Assembly (NCBI GenBank): GCA_013112575.1
Contig: JABFGG010000005.1
Span: forward strand, 62,001-126,000
DNA: 64,000 nucleotides
Source: Chloroflexota bacterium
Lineage (GTDB): Bacteria > Chloroflexota > Anaerolineae > Anaerolineales > UBA11579
Reading direction: 5' to 3'
Part shown: positions 37,469-46,273 of the stretch, piece by piece
Layout: each line of letters begins with the position of its first letter
Position numbering within the stretch: position 1 is the stretch's first letter
The notes under the pieces: generated by a model
Seen by the model: only the letters and a program-made list of their open reading frames with translations
Told to the model about the DNA's origin: nothing
Databases searched by the model: none
Translations under genes and position numbers: made by a program

Positions 37469-39570
37469 GCAGGTTTCACTATCACAGCATCAGAGGCCAT
37501 GGTGCCCGCTTCACAAAGCAAAGCAACTGCACCACCATCAAAAGGATCATCCTTGTCCTCAACACTGAATACATGCTCTCCATCTACCCAGGCATCCAGT
37601 TGACCATCTACGCACTGCAAGCTGAATTCATAATGGTTGCCAAAGTCAATTTTAAGGTCTTTTTCAGCCAGGATGAGCTCTTCACTATGAAGTCTTTTTA
37701 CTAATCGCGCTTGTCCCTGCTCTGTAAGCAATAAGGCATAATAGCGACGCATGCCCTGCACCATCACGCCCAAACCTGCTGACTTTGCCAGGTCAACACG
37801 AATGTTAGCTGAGCCCTTATAGTCCTTCCACTGGCGCGTACCCTGCATCAAGAGACCACGGCCTTCGTTCTGCACAAGGCGGTAGGTGTCCTCCCAATAA
37901 TTATCGAGTTGGTCAACCCCATTGACCCAGGCGCGTTGCCACATCTGCCCGGCCTGATCTGGCTTACGAAGGACTATGTCGGGAGGGCCATGCCAGCCCA
38001 GGTAATCGAGGTAGAGTGTTCCGGCAGTAGACCCATCACTCGAAATTTCGAGACCTATTGAAACGATAGGGACGCCTTCCGGCGCTTCTATGCTCCAATC
38101 CAATTCTATGTCAGTATCAGGCTGAAGCGTGGATTCATCTGCATAGATGATTTCCAAGTAGTCATCCGCTCCGTAGTATTGGATAAACAGCTTGACCTGG
38201 ATGGCAGCCTGGTTTTTGGCATCTGCAACCATGCGCGCCTTGACCTGCTGCCCGGAATACAAAGTTGGCGAGGCCAGCAATGGGTAGATCGACTCTTTGC
38301 TGGCTTCTGGAGGGATAAAAGTAGGTGTATGGGCCTGTATAGCATCTTCAGACGAAAGCGCTTGGAAACGGATGGCAAGGCTACGTTTACCTGAAAGGCT
38401 ATGCCCCACTACATTCTCCAACTCAGCGGGGGCCTGTCCCTTCGAAGAAACCTGAAATCCCTGCAACGCGCCGGGTAATTCAAAATGAAAACGGGCCGCA
38501 TCCTTTGGATTTAGAGGAGCTTCACCAGCAAGTTTGCCAACCAGGTTAGCAAGAATGTAACTCTCCTGCACAGCATCTGAAATGGCGCGCCCCCCATCGG
38601 CAGAAGAGATGTACAGGCGATCGGCAATTGGCTGGCGCAAATCTGGATGGGCATCAATGCCAGTCAGGCCATTTTTGATGCCCAATAGACAACCCAAATT
38701 GCCTCCATTGCAATCGGTATCCCAACCGCTTGTATTAGTTATCATCAGGGACTTTTTGAGATCATCTTCTCCATACAGCAAGCCCAGGAGGATGAGGGCA
38801 TGGTTGGGCACGATGTGGCAGTTGCCGCCGTACTTGTCATAGCCATAGTTATCAGCAATATGCTGCCGGGCGATGCGCCAATCTTCTTCTTTGGCATGCC
38901 AGTTTCGTACATCCTCTACCAGTCGCGGCATCAAAGCATCGGAGAGTATTAAACCAAGAGCGGTATCCAAGAGTGTATTTGTATCATCCTCGACAAAGGC
39001 CATGGATTGCATGGCAGCCAGAAGTTGGGCGGCGTAAATGGCTTCGCCATCATGGCTAACGCTGGCAGCCCGCCCCGCAAGGTCTGCGGCCATCTCCGGG
39101 TCACTAGGGACAACCATGGCCCAACTGTCAATGAAAATCTGTGAGCCGATCTGCTGGGCGACAACAGGGCCATTGAGAGCGATTGAGCCGCTGGCAGGTG
39201 CGGAGATGCCCTGCTTCAAACGCAGATAGGCTGTATGTTCTGTTGAATTGCCCAAACCTCCCCACCAGAGGATCGTGCGGTTCTCAATCAGGTAATTGAG
39301 CCAGGTCTCGCCGATGTCGGCGGGGGTGATGTCCAATCCGCTGGCGTGGTCTTCAAGGGCACGGATAAAGGTGAAGGTGCCGCCGATGTCATCATCGGTA
39401 ACGATCAATTGCTGGTCAAGCTGCTCGTGGATATAGCTATCGATCTCCCCAAAGCGTTCGTTGATGCGCTCATAGGTCCAGCCCTCGACAGGACGGCCTA
39501 AATACACCCCGATAAGTTTGCCTAACACGCCGGCATAGACGCGTTCCAGATAATCGGTTGGCAAGGGCAT
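37465..39570 (-). CDS. ADP-ribosylglycohydrolase-family protein with C-terminal beta-sandwich-like module
   Basis: GVLGKLIGVYLGRPVEGWTYERI; TDDDIGGTFTFIRAL; NTSGWDTDCNGGNLGCLLG; C-terminal GNHYEFSLQCVDGQLDAWVDGEHVFSVED. Confidence 0.88.
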   Translation of the reverse strand: MPLPTDYLERVYAGVLGKLIGVYLGRPVEGWTYERINERFGEIDSYIHEQLDQQLIVTDDDIGGTFTFIRALEDHASGLDITPADIGETWLNYLIENRTILWWGGLGNSTEHTAYLRLKQGISAPASGSIALNGPVVAQQIGSQIFIDSWAMVVPSDPEMAADLAGRAASVSHDGEAIYAAQLLAAMQSMAFVEDDTNTLLDTALGLILSDALMPRLVEDVRNWHAKEEDWRIARQHIADNYGYDKYGGNCHIVPNHALILLGLLYGEDDLKKSLMITNTSGWDTDCNGGNLGCLLGIKNGLTGIDAHPDLRQPIADRLYISSADGGRAISDAVQESYILANLVGKLAGEAPLNPKDAARFHFELPGALQGFQVSSKGQAPAELENVVGHSLSGKRSLAIRFQALSSEDAIQAHTPTFIPPEASKESIYPLLASPTLYSGQQVKARMVADAKNQAAIQVKLFIQYYGADDYLEIIYADESTLQPDTDIELDWSIEAPEGVPIVSIGLEISSDGSTAGTLYLDYLGWHGPPDIVLRKPDQAGQMWQRAWVNGVDQLDNYWEDTYRLVQNEGRGLLMQGTRQWKDYKGSANIRVDLAKSAGLGVMVQGMRRYYALLLTEQGQARLVKRLHSEELILAEKDLKIDFGNHYEFSLQCVDGQLDAWVDGEHVFSVEDKDDPFDGGAVALLCEAGTMASDAVIVKPA

Positions 39571-39577
39571 GGTCAGG

Positions 39578-40273
39578 CTAAACCTGCTTGCTCCAAACCC
39601 CGGTCCACTCGGGTAAACGCGCCCATTGGTTCTGACGGATGGTCTCGGCTAACTCGGGACCAAAAAAGAATTCCGTGCGTGCTACAGCCTCTTCGACGCT
39701 CTCAAATTGGTAATCGGTTTGTATTGTGTCGCGGGAATATCCCCACTCACCTTCCAGCCAGGTGTAATACTCGGCCAGTTCCTCATTGGGAGGTGCAGGT
39801 TCGAGCGCGCCGGTGGTGAGCGTTTCGATGATGATCAATGTGCCGCCAGCAATCACCACACGTTCCATATCACGTAAGATCTTGCCGATCTCCGCTTGCC
39901 AGTTATCTGCATACCAGCCACGCAAATGGCCGATAGCCCAGCCAGCCATAACAACATCTGCCCAGCGAGTGTGGAATGGTAAATGACGATTATCACCACA
40001 TACAAGCGGCCAATCCCCTCCAACTTCCTGGCTCCGTTTTTGTTGTTCAAGCAGCATGGGAAAATTCAGATCAAAGGCAAGAATGTCTGCTACCTTCTCA
40101 TGAAGCAGTAGAGGCAGGCGGCCTGTGCCTGATCCGAGGTCTAATACGCGCTTGCCTTCCAATGCCGTTGCCCTTTCGAGAGCAGGCACCAGGTTAGCTT
40201 CGACATCCTCCGGGGCGATCATTTCGTGATATTCTGTGGCGTTGTAAGCGTAAATCTTTTCAAAATGATCCAT
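39578..40273 (-). CDS. Class I SAM-dependent methyltransferase
   Basis: ALEGKRVLDLGSGTGRLPLLLHEKVADILAFDLNFPML. Start at 40273 with an upstream GAGGAAG. Confidence 0.85.
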   Translation of the reverse strand: MDHFEKIYAYNATEYHEMIAPEDVEANLVPALERATALEGKRVLDLGSGTGRLPLLLHEKVADILAFDLNFPMLLEQQKRSQEVGGDWPLVCGDNRHLPFHTRWADVVMAGWAIGHLRGWYADNWQAEIGKILRDMERVVIAGGTLIIIETLTTGALEPAPPNEELAEYYTWLEGEWGYSRDTIQTDYQFESVEEAVARTEFFFGPELAETIRQNQWARLPEWTGVWSKQV

Positions 40274-40325
40274 GTGATCTTCCTCTCGATGATAGGGCTG
40301 AATACATATTATATCGGCTCGCAGG

Positions 40326-41120
40326 ATGCAACAAATGGAATATGACAGCAAACAAGTAGAACTGGAACGAGGGGTAGCGGGCATCCTTTGTGCGCCAAGC
40401 CTGGGTAAAGACACGCCCGCGGTACTCATGCTGCATGGTTTCGCCAGCCACAAGAATGAAGTGGGCGACCTGTTCAAGCTACTGGCAGAAAGCCTGGCAA
40501 CTCAGGGCATCATATCGTTGCGCATTGATTTCCGTGGCTGGGGTGATAGCGCCGGGGATATGGCAGACACAACTGTAGATACACTACGGGAAGATACTAG
40601 GATAAGCTTAGAATACCTTGCTCAACTTGAAGAAACGGACGCATCGCGCCTTGGGTTGTTAGGCTTCAGCCTCGGAGGCGCAACTGCGGTGCTTACTGCC
40701 AGTGAACTCCCAGACCAGATAAAGTCGCTGGTTACCTGGTCCAGCGCGGGAGAGTTGGAAAAGGATTTTCGGCGTTCATTGGGCAATGCAGCATTTGAAA
40801 CTACCCAGAGTGAAGGCGAAGTAGAAATTGATATGGGCTGGCGCAGTGTGAGACTAAAGAAAGGCTTTTTTGAAAGTCTATCTAACTACGCGCCGATTAC
40901 AGCTATCCAGAATTATTTCGGGGCTTTTTTCAACGTGGCAGGCACAGAAGATTTTTCCGCCCACTACCTGGATACCTATTATGAAAATGCTGCCGGGGAA
41001 ATAAAAGACCGGCTCCTAATTGAAGGAGCCGATCATATTTTCAACGTTCTAAATGATAGAGCACCATTTGCTGAACAGGCGCTACAAGCTACCAGTGAGT
41101 GGTTTTTAAAGACCCTTTAG
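40326..41120 (+). CDS. Alpha/beta hydrolase
   Basis: AVLMLHGFASHKNEVGDLFKLLAESLATQGIISLRIDFRGWGDSAGD; LGLLGFSLGGATAVL. Confidence 0.9.
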   Translation: MQQMEYDSKQVELERGVAGILCAPSLGKDTPAVLMLHGFASHKNEVGDLFKLLAESLATQGIISLRIDFRGWGDSAGDMADTTVDTLREDTRISLEYLAQLEETDASRLGLLGFSLGGATAVLTASELPDQIKSLVTWSSAGELEKDFRRSLGNAAFETTQSEGEVEIDMGWRSVRLKKGFFESLSNYAPITAIQNYFGAFFNVAGTEDFSAHYLDTYYENAAGEIKDRLLIEGADHIFNVLNDRAPFAEQALQATSEWFLKTL

Positions 41121-42040
41121 GCCAGTAAATCTGGGTCCAGATCTTTGGCGTCAGGGAAGCTGGTTTGTGTGCCAGGGGCCTGCACACTGATGGCTGCAAT
41201 CTTGTTGGCCCGGTGCATGGCATCCTGCAAAGGCTTGCCTGCTGCCAGGAAATAAGCCAGGCTGCCCACAAAGGCGTCACCTGCACCAGTGGTGTCTTTA
41301 GGCTTCACCGCTTCGGCTGCTACGTGTACAACTTCATCATCCGATACCAATAAACTGCCTCGCTCCCCTAATGTGAGAATGACCATTTTGCAGCCACGCT
41401 GCATAAGTACGCGCGCCGCAGCTTCAGCCTCTTCCATACTGGTTACCGGCATACCTGTAAGCAACTCGGTTTCAGTCTCATTTGGGCAAAAGATATCGCA
41501 CAATCCATAAATTTCTTCAGGTAATTCTGCGCGGGCCGGGGCCGGGTTAAAGATGGTCTGCACACCCAATTCCTTGCCCAACCTCAAGGCGGCAAGATTA
41601 GTCTCCACTGAAATCTCCAATTGGCACACCAGCACCTGGGAGGCTGCAATGATCTCCCGTACTGCTTCAAGGTCATCCTGGTTGAGCACATCATTGGCCC
41701 CTGTCACAATAATGATCGAGTTATCGCCTTCGGGGTTGACGGCAATAGGTGCAACTCCTGAAAAGGCTTGATCCGTAAAGGTCACGCCCGTAGTGTCAAT
41801 ACCAAATGCCTCATAATTCTTATAAGTATCTTCGCCAAAGATGTCACGGCCCAACTTGGTGACCATGGCGACTTCGCCACCCAGCTTGGCAGCCATAACG
41901 GCCTGGTTGGCCCCCTTACCACCATAACCTATCGCAAATTGCGTGCCGTGCAGGGTCTCGCCGATCTTGGGCATACGGGGCACGTAGCTAACCAGGTCAA
42001 TATTGGACGCACCGACAACGCAGATTCTTGGTGGGGTCAT
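41117..42040 (-). CDS. rbsK: Ribokinase (PfkB family)
   Basis: CVVGASNIDLVSYVPRMPKIGETLHGTQFAIGYGGKGANQAVMAAKLGGEVAMVTKLG; DTTGAGDAFVGSLAYFLA. Confidence 0.93.
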   Translation of the reverse strand: MTPPRICVVGASNIDLVSYVPRMPKIGETLHGTQFAIGYGGKGANQAVMAAKLGGEVAMVTKLGRDIFGEDTYKNYEAFGIDTTGVTFTDQAFSGVAPIAVNPEGDNSIIIVTGANDVLNQDDLEAVREIIAASQVLVCQLEISVETNLAALRLGKELGVQTIFNPAPARAELPEEIYGLCDIFCPNETETELLTGMPVTSMEEAEAAARVLMQRGCKMVILTLGERGSLLVSDDEVVHVAAEAVKPKDTTGAGDAFVGSLAYFLAAGKPLQDAMHRANKIAAISVQAPGTQTSFPDAKDLDPDLLA

Positions 42041-42093
42041 TGTGTATCTCCAATGGCAGAATAAGGCAATTTTACACCACTAGTCATCATCTA

Positions 42094-42636
42094 CTACCCC
42101 TCTAAATGGTCTACAAAATGGGATCGGGCCAAGCCTAATGCTGCAACGGTCTTAGCATCATCAAAATCATTTCTATGCAACATCGCATACACTTCAGCAA
42201 CAGGATATTGTTCCACCTTAATATATTCATCAATGTCTTGCTCAAGTGGGTCTGGGCGCAGGTCCTTTGCCAGATAGAGGTGCATATATTCTGTGGAATA
42301 GCCTGGCGCTAAATAGAAATTACCAAGGAATTCCAGCTTGTCAGCCGCCATACCGATCTCTTCACGGATCTCCCGTGCTGCACAGGCTTCCGGCTCTTCC
42401 CCAACCTCCAAAGTGCCAGCCGGTATTTCCAGGATCATGCCGCCCACAGCAGGTCGGTACTGCCGCACAAACCAGATGCGACCTTCATCGTCCACCGGCA
42501 GGATGGCTACCGCGCCATTGTGCTGCAACAGATCAAAGTAAGCTTCCCGGCCGGTTGGGAAACGGATGTGGTCCCGCCGGAGTTTGAAGACCCGGCTTTC
42601 GAACATATCGCGTGAATCCAGCAATTTAAAGTCCAT
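42094..42636 (-). CDS. NUDIX hydrolase, ADP-ribose pyrophosphatase-like
   Basis: GMILEIPAGTLEVGEEPEACAAREIREEIGMAADKLEFLGNFYLAPGYSTEYMHLYLA. Confidence 0.88.
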   Translation of the reverse strand: MDFKLLDSRDMFESRVFKLRRDHIRFPTGREAYFDLLQHNGAVAILPVDDEGRIWFVRQYRPAVGGMILEIPAGTLEVGEEPEACAAREIREEIGMAADKLEFLGNFYLAPGYSTEYMHLYLAKDLRPDPLEQDIDEYIKVEQYPVAEVYAMLHRNDFDDAKTVAALGLARSHFVDHLEG

Positions 42637-42656
42637 CAGTTACCTCTGTAATCAAA

Positions 42657-42683
42657 ATGAGGACACAGAATCTGTGTCCTCAT
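42657..42683 (-). terminator. Terminator of the LysM lipoprotein gene
   Basis: ATGAGGACACAG/CTGTGTCCTCAT 12-bp stem; minus strand continues TTTTGATT. Confidence 0.7.
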
Positions 42684-42706
42684 AAACTTGTCTGTTGCTA
42701 CCAACA

Positions 42707-43333
42707 TCAAGGGATTTGTATCTTATCGCCTACTTTTGGAGTGAAATCAATGCCCTTGCTGTTTGCCAGGGCGATCTCTTCAGGATACACATCCCCAAAT
42801 TTACAGGCTATTGAATAAAAGGTATCGCCAGAAACAACCGTATATTCAGTGGGATGGGGTGAGAGGGAGCGCTGCCCAGTGGCAAATTTGGCTGCGTTTT
42901 GGGGGATAGTCAGACTTTGGCCGGGGCTGACTACGCTTTGTAGCGTAAGACCATTAGCACTTAATAATGCGGCGATGTCGATGTCAAAGCGTCGCGCCAA
43001 GCAGAATGGAAACTCGCCCTTCCTCAAGGTATAGTTATTGGGCACCGTGGGATCAAACTTGGGCTCTACAATACCACCGTCACGCGGGTCTTCTTGAGCA
43101 GGAGGCTCAGGCTGAACTGCAGGGACCACAGCCACAGGTGTGGCAACCTCTTCCTCTTCCGGTGCTTTATCGATGGCTTCTGCCTGCTCAGTTTGGCTCG
43201 CAAAAATGGAGTCTATGGCCTCTGATCCCGACGTAGGAGAAGCAGGCGGAGGTGTAGATGCAGACTGTGTACAGGCCAGGGAAACTAACACGAGTAAGGC
43301 AACGATTGAAATGATGAGGTAGAGTTTCCTCAT
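42707..43333 (-). CDS. LysM-domain lipoprotein
   Basis: Lipobox LVSLACTQ; YTLRKGEFPFCLARRFDIDIAALLSANGL and YTVVSGDTFYSIACKFGDVYPEEIALAN LysM-like repeats. Start moved to 43333. Confidence 0.8.
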   Translation of the reverse strand: MRKLYLIISIVALLVLVSLACTQSASTPPPASPTSGSEAIDSIFASQTEQAEAIDKAPEEEEVATPVAVVPAVQPEPPAQEDPRDGGIVEPKFDPTVPNNYTLRKGEFPFCLARRFDIDIAALLSANGLTLQSVVSPGQSLTIPQNAAKFATGQRSLSPHPTEYTVVSGDTFYSIACKFGDVYPEEIALANSKGIDFTPKVGDKIQIP

Positions 43334-43488
43334 AAGGGTGGCTCCAAGTCGATTGTACGCAGGTAAAGAGATGCGGACACCCGAAAATCCAGATTGATTG
43401 CATACTAGCATAAGCCCGAATCAGCGTCAAGCGGGATAGCGACGCAATCTATTTTGTTTATTTATTACAAGAATTGTGCCAAAGAAAA

Positions 43489-43512
43489 AGGCTTCCCGCG
43501 AGCGAGAAGCCT
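43489..43512 (-). terminator. Terminator of the DUF35-family gene
   Basis: AGGCTTC/GAAGCCT stem; minus strand continues TTTTTCTTTGG. Confidence 0.65.
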
Positions 43513-43538
43513 GTCAGATTCATAGTTGTAGCAGTATT

Positions 43539-43943
43539 TTATTGGCGCAACATTGGGCGGAATTTGTAGCCATAGACCAGCATGCCACGATCTTCTACTG
43601 TAGAGCGCAGTTTACGCGTGACCATCTCAACAGGCATACCGATTTCAACATCATCCAAATCTACATCAGTGAGTTGGGCTGTAATGAGGCTGCCATCATC
43701 AAGCCTGACCATGGCAACGGGATAAGGAGCGAATTCCTGGTAGCCTTCGGGGGCTTCAAAGACGGTTGCAAACGAATAAATTTCACCGGTAATCGTCTCA
43801 GGTTGAGCGACCTGTTCTTCAAGATGGGGTTTGTGCCCGTTGCTGCTGGGGCCAACCACAGCAAGAACAGCCTCTGCCTGGTTTTCTGTTTGCAAGGCGT
43901 AGCGATGTTTCTTCAGTCTCCAATGTCGTGCAATGTCCATCAT
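43539..43943 (-). CDS. DUF35 OB-fold protein lacking zinc-ribbon cysteines
   Basis: MDIARHWRLKKHRYALQ... then GEIYSFATVFEAPEGYQEFAPYPVAMVRLDDGSLITAQLTDVDLDDVEIGMPVEMVTRKL...YGYKFRPML; no Cys in the ORF. Confidence 0.82.
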   Translation of the reverse strand: MMDIARHWRLKKHRYALQTENQAEAVLAVVGPSSNGHKPHLEEQVAQPETITGEIYSFATVFEAPEGYQEFAPYPVAMVRLDDGSLITAQLTDVDLDDVEIGMPVEMVTRKLRSTVEDRGMLVYGYKFRPMLRQ

Positions 43944-44011
43944 TTTCTCCTACTAGTCACAATAATCAGCGTATCTTACCTAGTCAAAACTATCAAAAAC
44001 TCTCAAAAGGC

Positions 44012-45181
44012 TTAAGCATCCGAAGGATAACTTTGCAGCACATGAGTGATGGCTGTGGAACCCGGTCCACCCAGGGATTGAATTAGGGCAGTTTTTGCGC
44101 CGGGAACCTGATTGTCACCGGCTTTGTGGCGCAATTGAAGGGTAGCTTCAATCGCCTGGTACACACCGGTAGCCCCTCCGGGGTTGCCACGCGCTTTGAG
44201 ACCGCCAAATGTGGTTACCGGCAATTCCCCATCAATGCCAATGCCACCATTTTGAGCCAGCTGCCAGCCCTGGCCTGCTTCGGCCAACCCGGCTGCTTCC
44301 AACGAAAGGGCGCTGTAGATCGAATAGGCGTCAAACAATTCAAACAAGTCAGCATCTTTAGGCTGGATATCAGCCTGTGCACAGGCACGTTCTACTGAGA
44401 GTCGCGCGGCCTCCAGGTTCAGGGGATTCTCACGATTGTGCAGGGCCAGTTTATCCGTCACCACGCTGGAACCACCGATATAGACCGGAGAGTGTTCAAA
44501 ATCATCCGGCAGCAGATCGGGACGGGTCAATAATAAAGCCGCGGCGCCGTCTGCAGGCGGGGCCACGTCAAACATATTGAGCGGTTCTGCCACCATACCG
44601 GCCCTGGCATAAGTTTCGGGCTTGATGGCACGCTGGAACATGGCATTGGGGTTGCCTGCCCCATTCGCATGGGCATTGACCGCAAAACCTGCAAAGCCGT
44701 CCTGGGGCACATCATACTCGTGCAAATAGCGGCGCATCAGCATAGCAGCCTGGGCAGTCATAGTCAGTCCATGCACTGCTTCAAAATCGGCATCCAGGTT
44801 GGTGGCGAAAGCCGCTTCGGTTTCACCCGGCAACTGGTCGCTGAGCTTCTCAACGCCCAGTACCAGGGCAGCTTCAATGGCCCCGGAGGCCACAGCCAGG
44901 TAAGCAACACGCAAAGCCATAGCGCCAGAGGCGCCCCCCGCTTCGACAGTAGTGGCTTCTACATTCTCCAATCCGGCATAGTCGGCGATCAAGCTGCCCA
45001 ACTGGGACTGACGCGACAGTGTGGCAGCCAGCATATTGCCTACGTAAAGGGCCTCCGGTTGGATACCAGGGGCATCTTTGAGTACGGCTTCAATGGCAGT
45101 CCCGGCCAATTCACGGATAGACATTTCCCAATGCTCCCCCACTCTCGTTTGGCCGATACCGGCAATTACAACTTCATGCAT
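44012..45181 (-). CDS. Thiolase (archaeal-type acetyl-CoA acetyltransferase-like)
   Basis: MHEVVIAGIGQTRVGEHWEMSIRELAGTAIEAVL; VEAGGASGAMALRVAYLAVASGAIEAALVLGVEKLSDQ; NPGGATGVYQAIEATLQL. Confidence 0.9.
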   Translation of the reverse strand: MHEVVIAGIGQTRVGEHWEMSIRELAGTAIEAVLKDAPGIQPEALYVGNMLAATLSRQSQLGSLIADYAGLENVEATTVEAGGASGAMALRVAYLAVASGAIEAALVLGVEKLSDQLPGETEAAFATNLDADFEAVHGLTMTAQAAMLMRRYLHEYDVPQDGFAGFAVNAHANGAGNPNAMFQRAIKPETYARAGMVAEPLNMFDVAPPADGAAALLLTRPDLLPDDFEHSPVYIGGSSVVTDKLALHNRENPLNLEAARLSVERACAQADIQPKDADLFELFDAYSIYSALSLEAAGLAEAGQGWQLAQNGGIGIDGELPVTTFGGLKARGNPGGATGVYQAIEATLQLRHKAGDNQVPGAKTALIQSLGGPGSTAITHVLQSYPSDA

Positions 45182-45193
45182 CGGTTCAGCTCC

Positions 45194-46273
45194 TTATTTC
45201 ATCACCAGTTTGCCGCGATAACGGGCATAGGTGGCATAGTCGATTTCAGTACGGCGCGATACATAATCTTGTGTTTTGGGCGCTTTGTCACGCCGCGTGA
45301 GGATGTTCTCGGTAACTCGCAAAGCCATGGCATCGGAACCAGCACCGGAACCGAAAGACACCAGCAAAATGCGATCGCCGGGTTCAGCCTCATCCAGGAT
45401 GGCACTCAGGCCGATGATGGCTGCCCCAGAGTATGTGTTGCCGATCTCGGGCACCAGCAAACCGGTCTTAACCTGCTCCGGCTGGAAACCCAATTTGGCG
45501 GCGGCGCGCTGTGGGAATTTTGTATTGGGTTGGTGCACCACGACGAATTTGTAGTCTTCCGGGGTGGTGTTGGTGGCTTCCATCAAGGCGCTTCCGGCCT
45601 GGTGAATGTGCTTGAAGTAAGCCGGTTCACCCGTAAAACGGTTGCCGTGTTCGGGGTACTTTTGATAAGCACGCCGCCAGAAGTCGGGCGTATCCGTTAC
45701 GAATGAGTAGGAAGCCTCTATCACGGCCATAGCTTCTTCAGCAGGGCCGATGATGTAAGCCGCCCCACCCGCACCTGCCGTATATTCCAGGGCATCACCT
45801 GGGCGGCCCTGAGCGGTATCCATACCAATCGCCAGGGCATAATCTGCCATACCCGACCCCACCAGCCCCATGGCTGCCACGATGGCTTCCGTACCGGCCT
45901 TACAAGCAAATTCCCAATCGGCCGCCTGGGTGTTAGGCACGGCACCAATCGCTTCCGCCACGATGGTTGAAGTGGGTTTGACGGCATATGGGTGCGATTC
46001 CGAACCGACCCAAACAGCACGGATGTCCGTCGGTGCAATACCTGCACGCGATAGAGCATTGCGGGCGGCTTCCACCGACATGGTAGCTACATCTTCGTCA
46101 GGCCCCGGCACGGATTTTTCTTTGATGGGCAAACCTGCATTACCACCGGTCCACACCCGCGATACCTCGCTGGCAGGCAAACGGAAACGCGGCACGTAAG
46201 CCCCGTAGCCCACGATCCCAACAGCTCGTTCGGGGATCAACAGATCATTTTGATCAACCATTATTGGCTCCAT
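45194..46273 (-). CDS. Hydroxymethylglutaryl-CoA synthase (archaeal type)
   Basis: [79 protein letters not shown]. Confidence 0.92.
   Translation of the reverse strand: MEPIMVDQNDLLIPERAVGIVGYGAYVPRFRLPASEVSRVWTGGNAGLPIKEKSVPGPDEDVATMSVEAARNALSRAGIAPTDIRAVWVGSESHPYAVKPTSTIVAEAIGAVPNTQAADWEFACKAGTEAIVAAMGLVGSGMADYALAIGMDTAQGRPGDALEYTAGAGGAAYIIGPAEEAMAVIEASYSFVTDTPDFWRRAYQKYPEHGNRFTGEPAYFKHIHQAGSALMEATNTTPEDYKFVVVHQPNTKFPQRAAAKLGFQPEQVKTGLLVPEIGNTYSGAAIIGLSAILDEAEPGDRILLVSFGSGAGSDAMALRVTENILTRRDKAPKTQDYVSRRTEIDYATYARYRGKLVMK

Noticed and set aside
44669-45706. 345-aa plus-strand ORF
   Set aside because: Antisense to the thiolase and HMG-CoA synthase genes, which have unmistakable family motifs; no coherent family signature in this frame.
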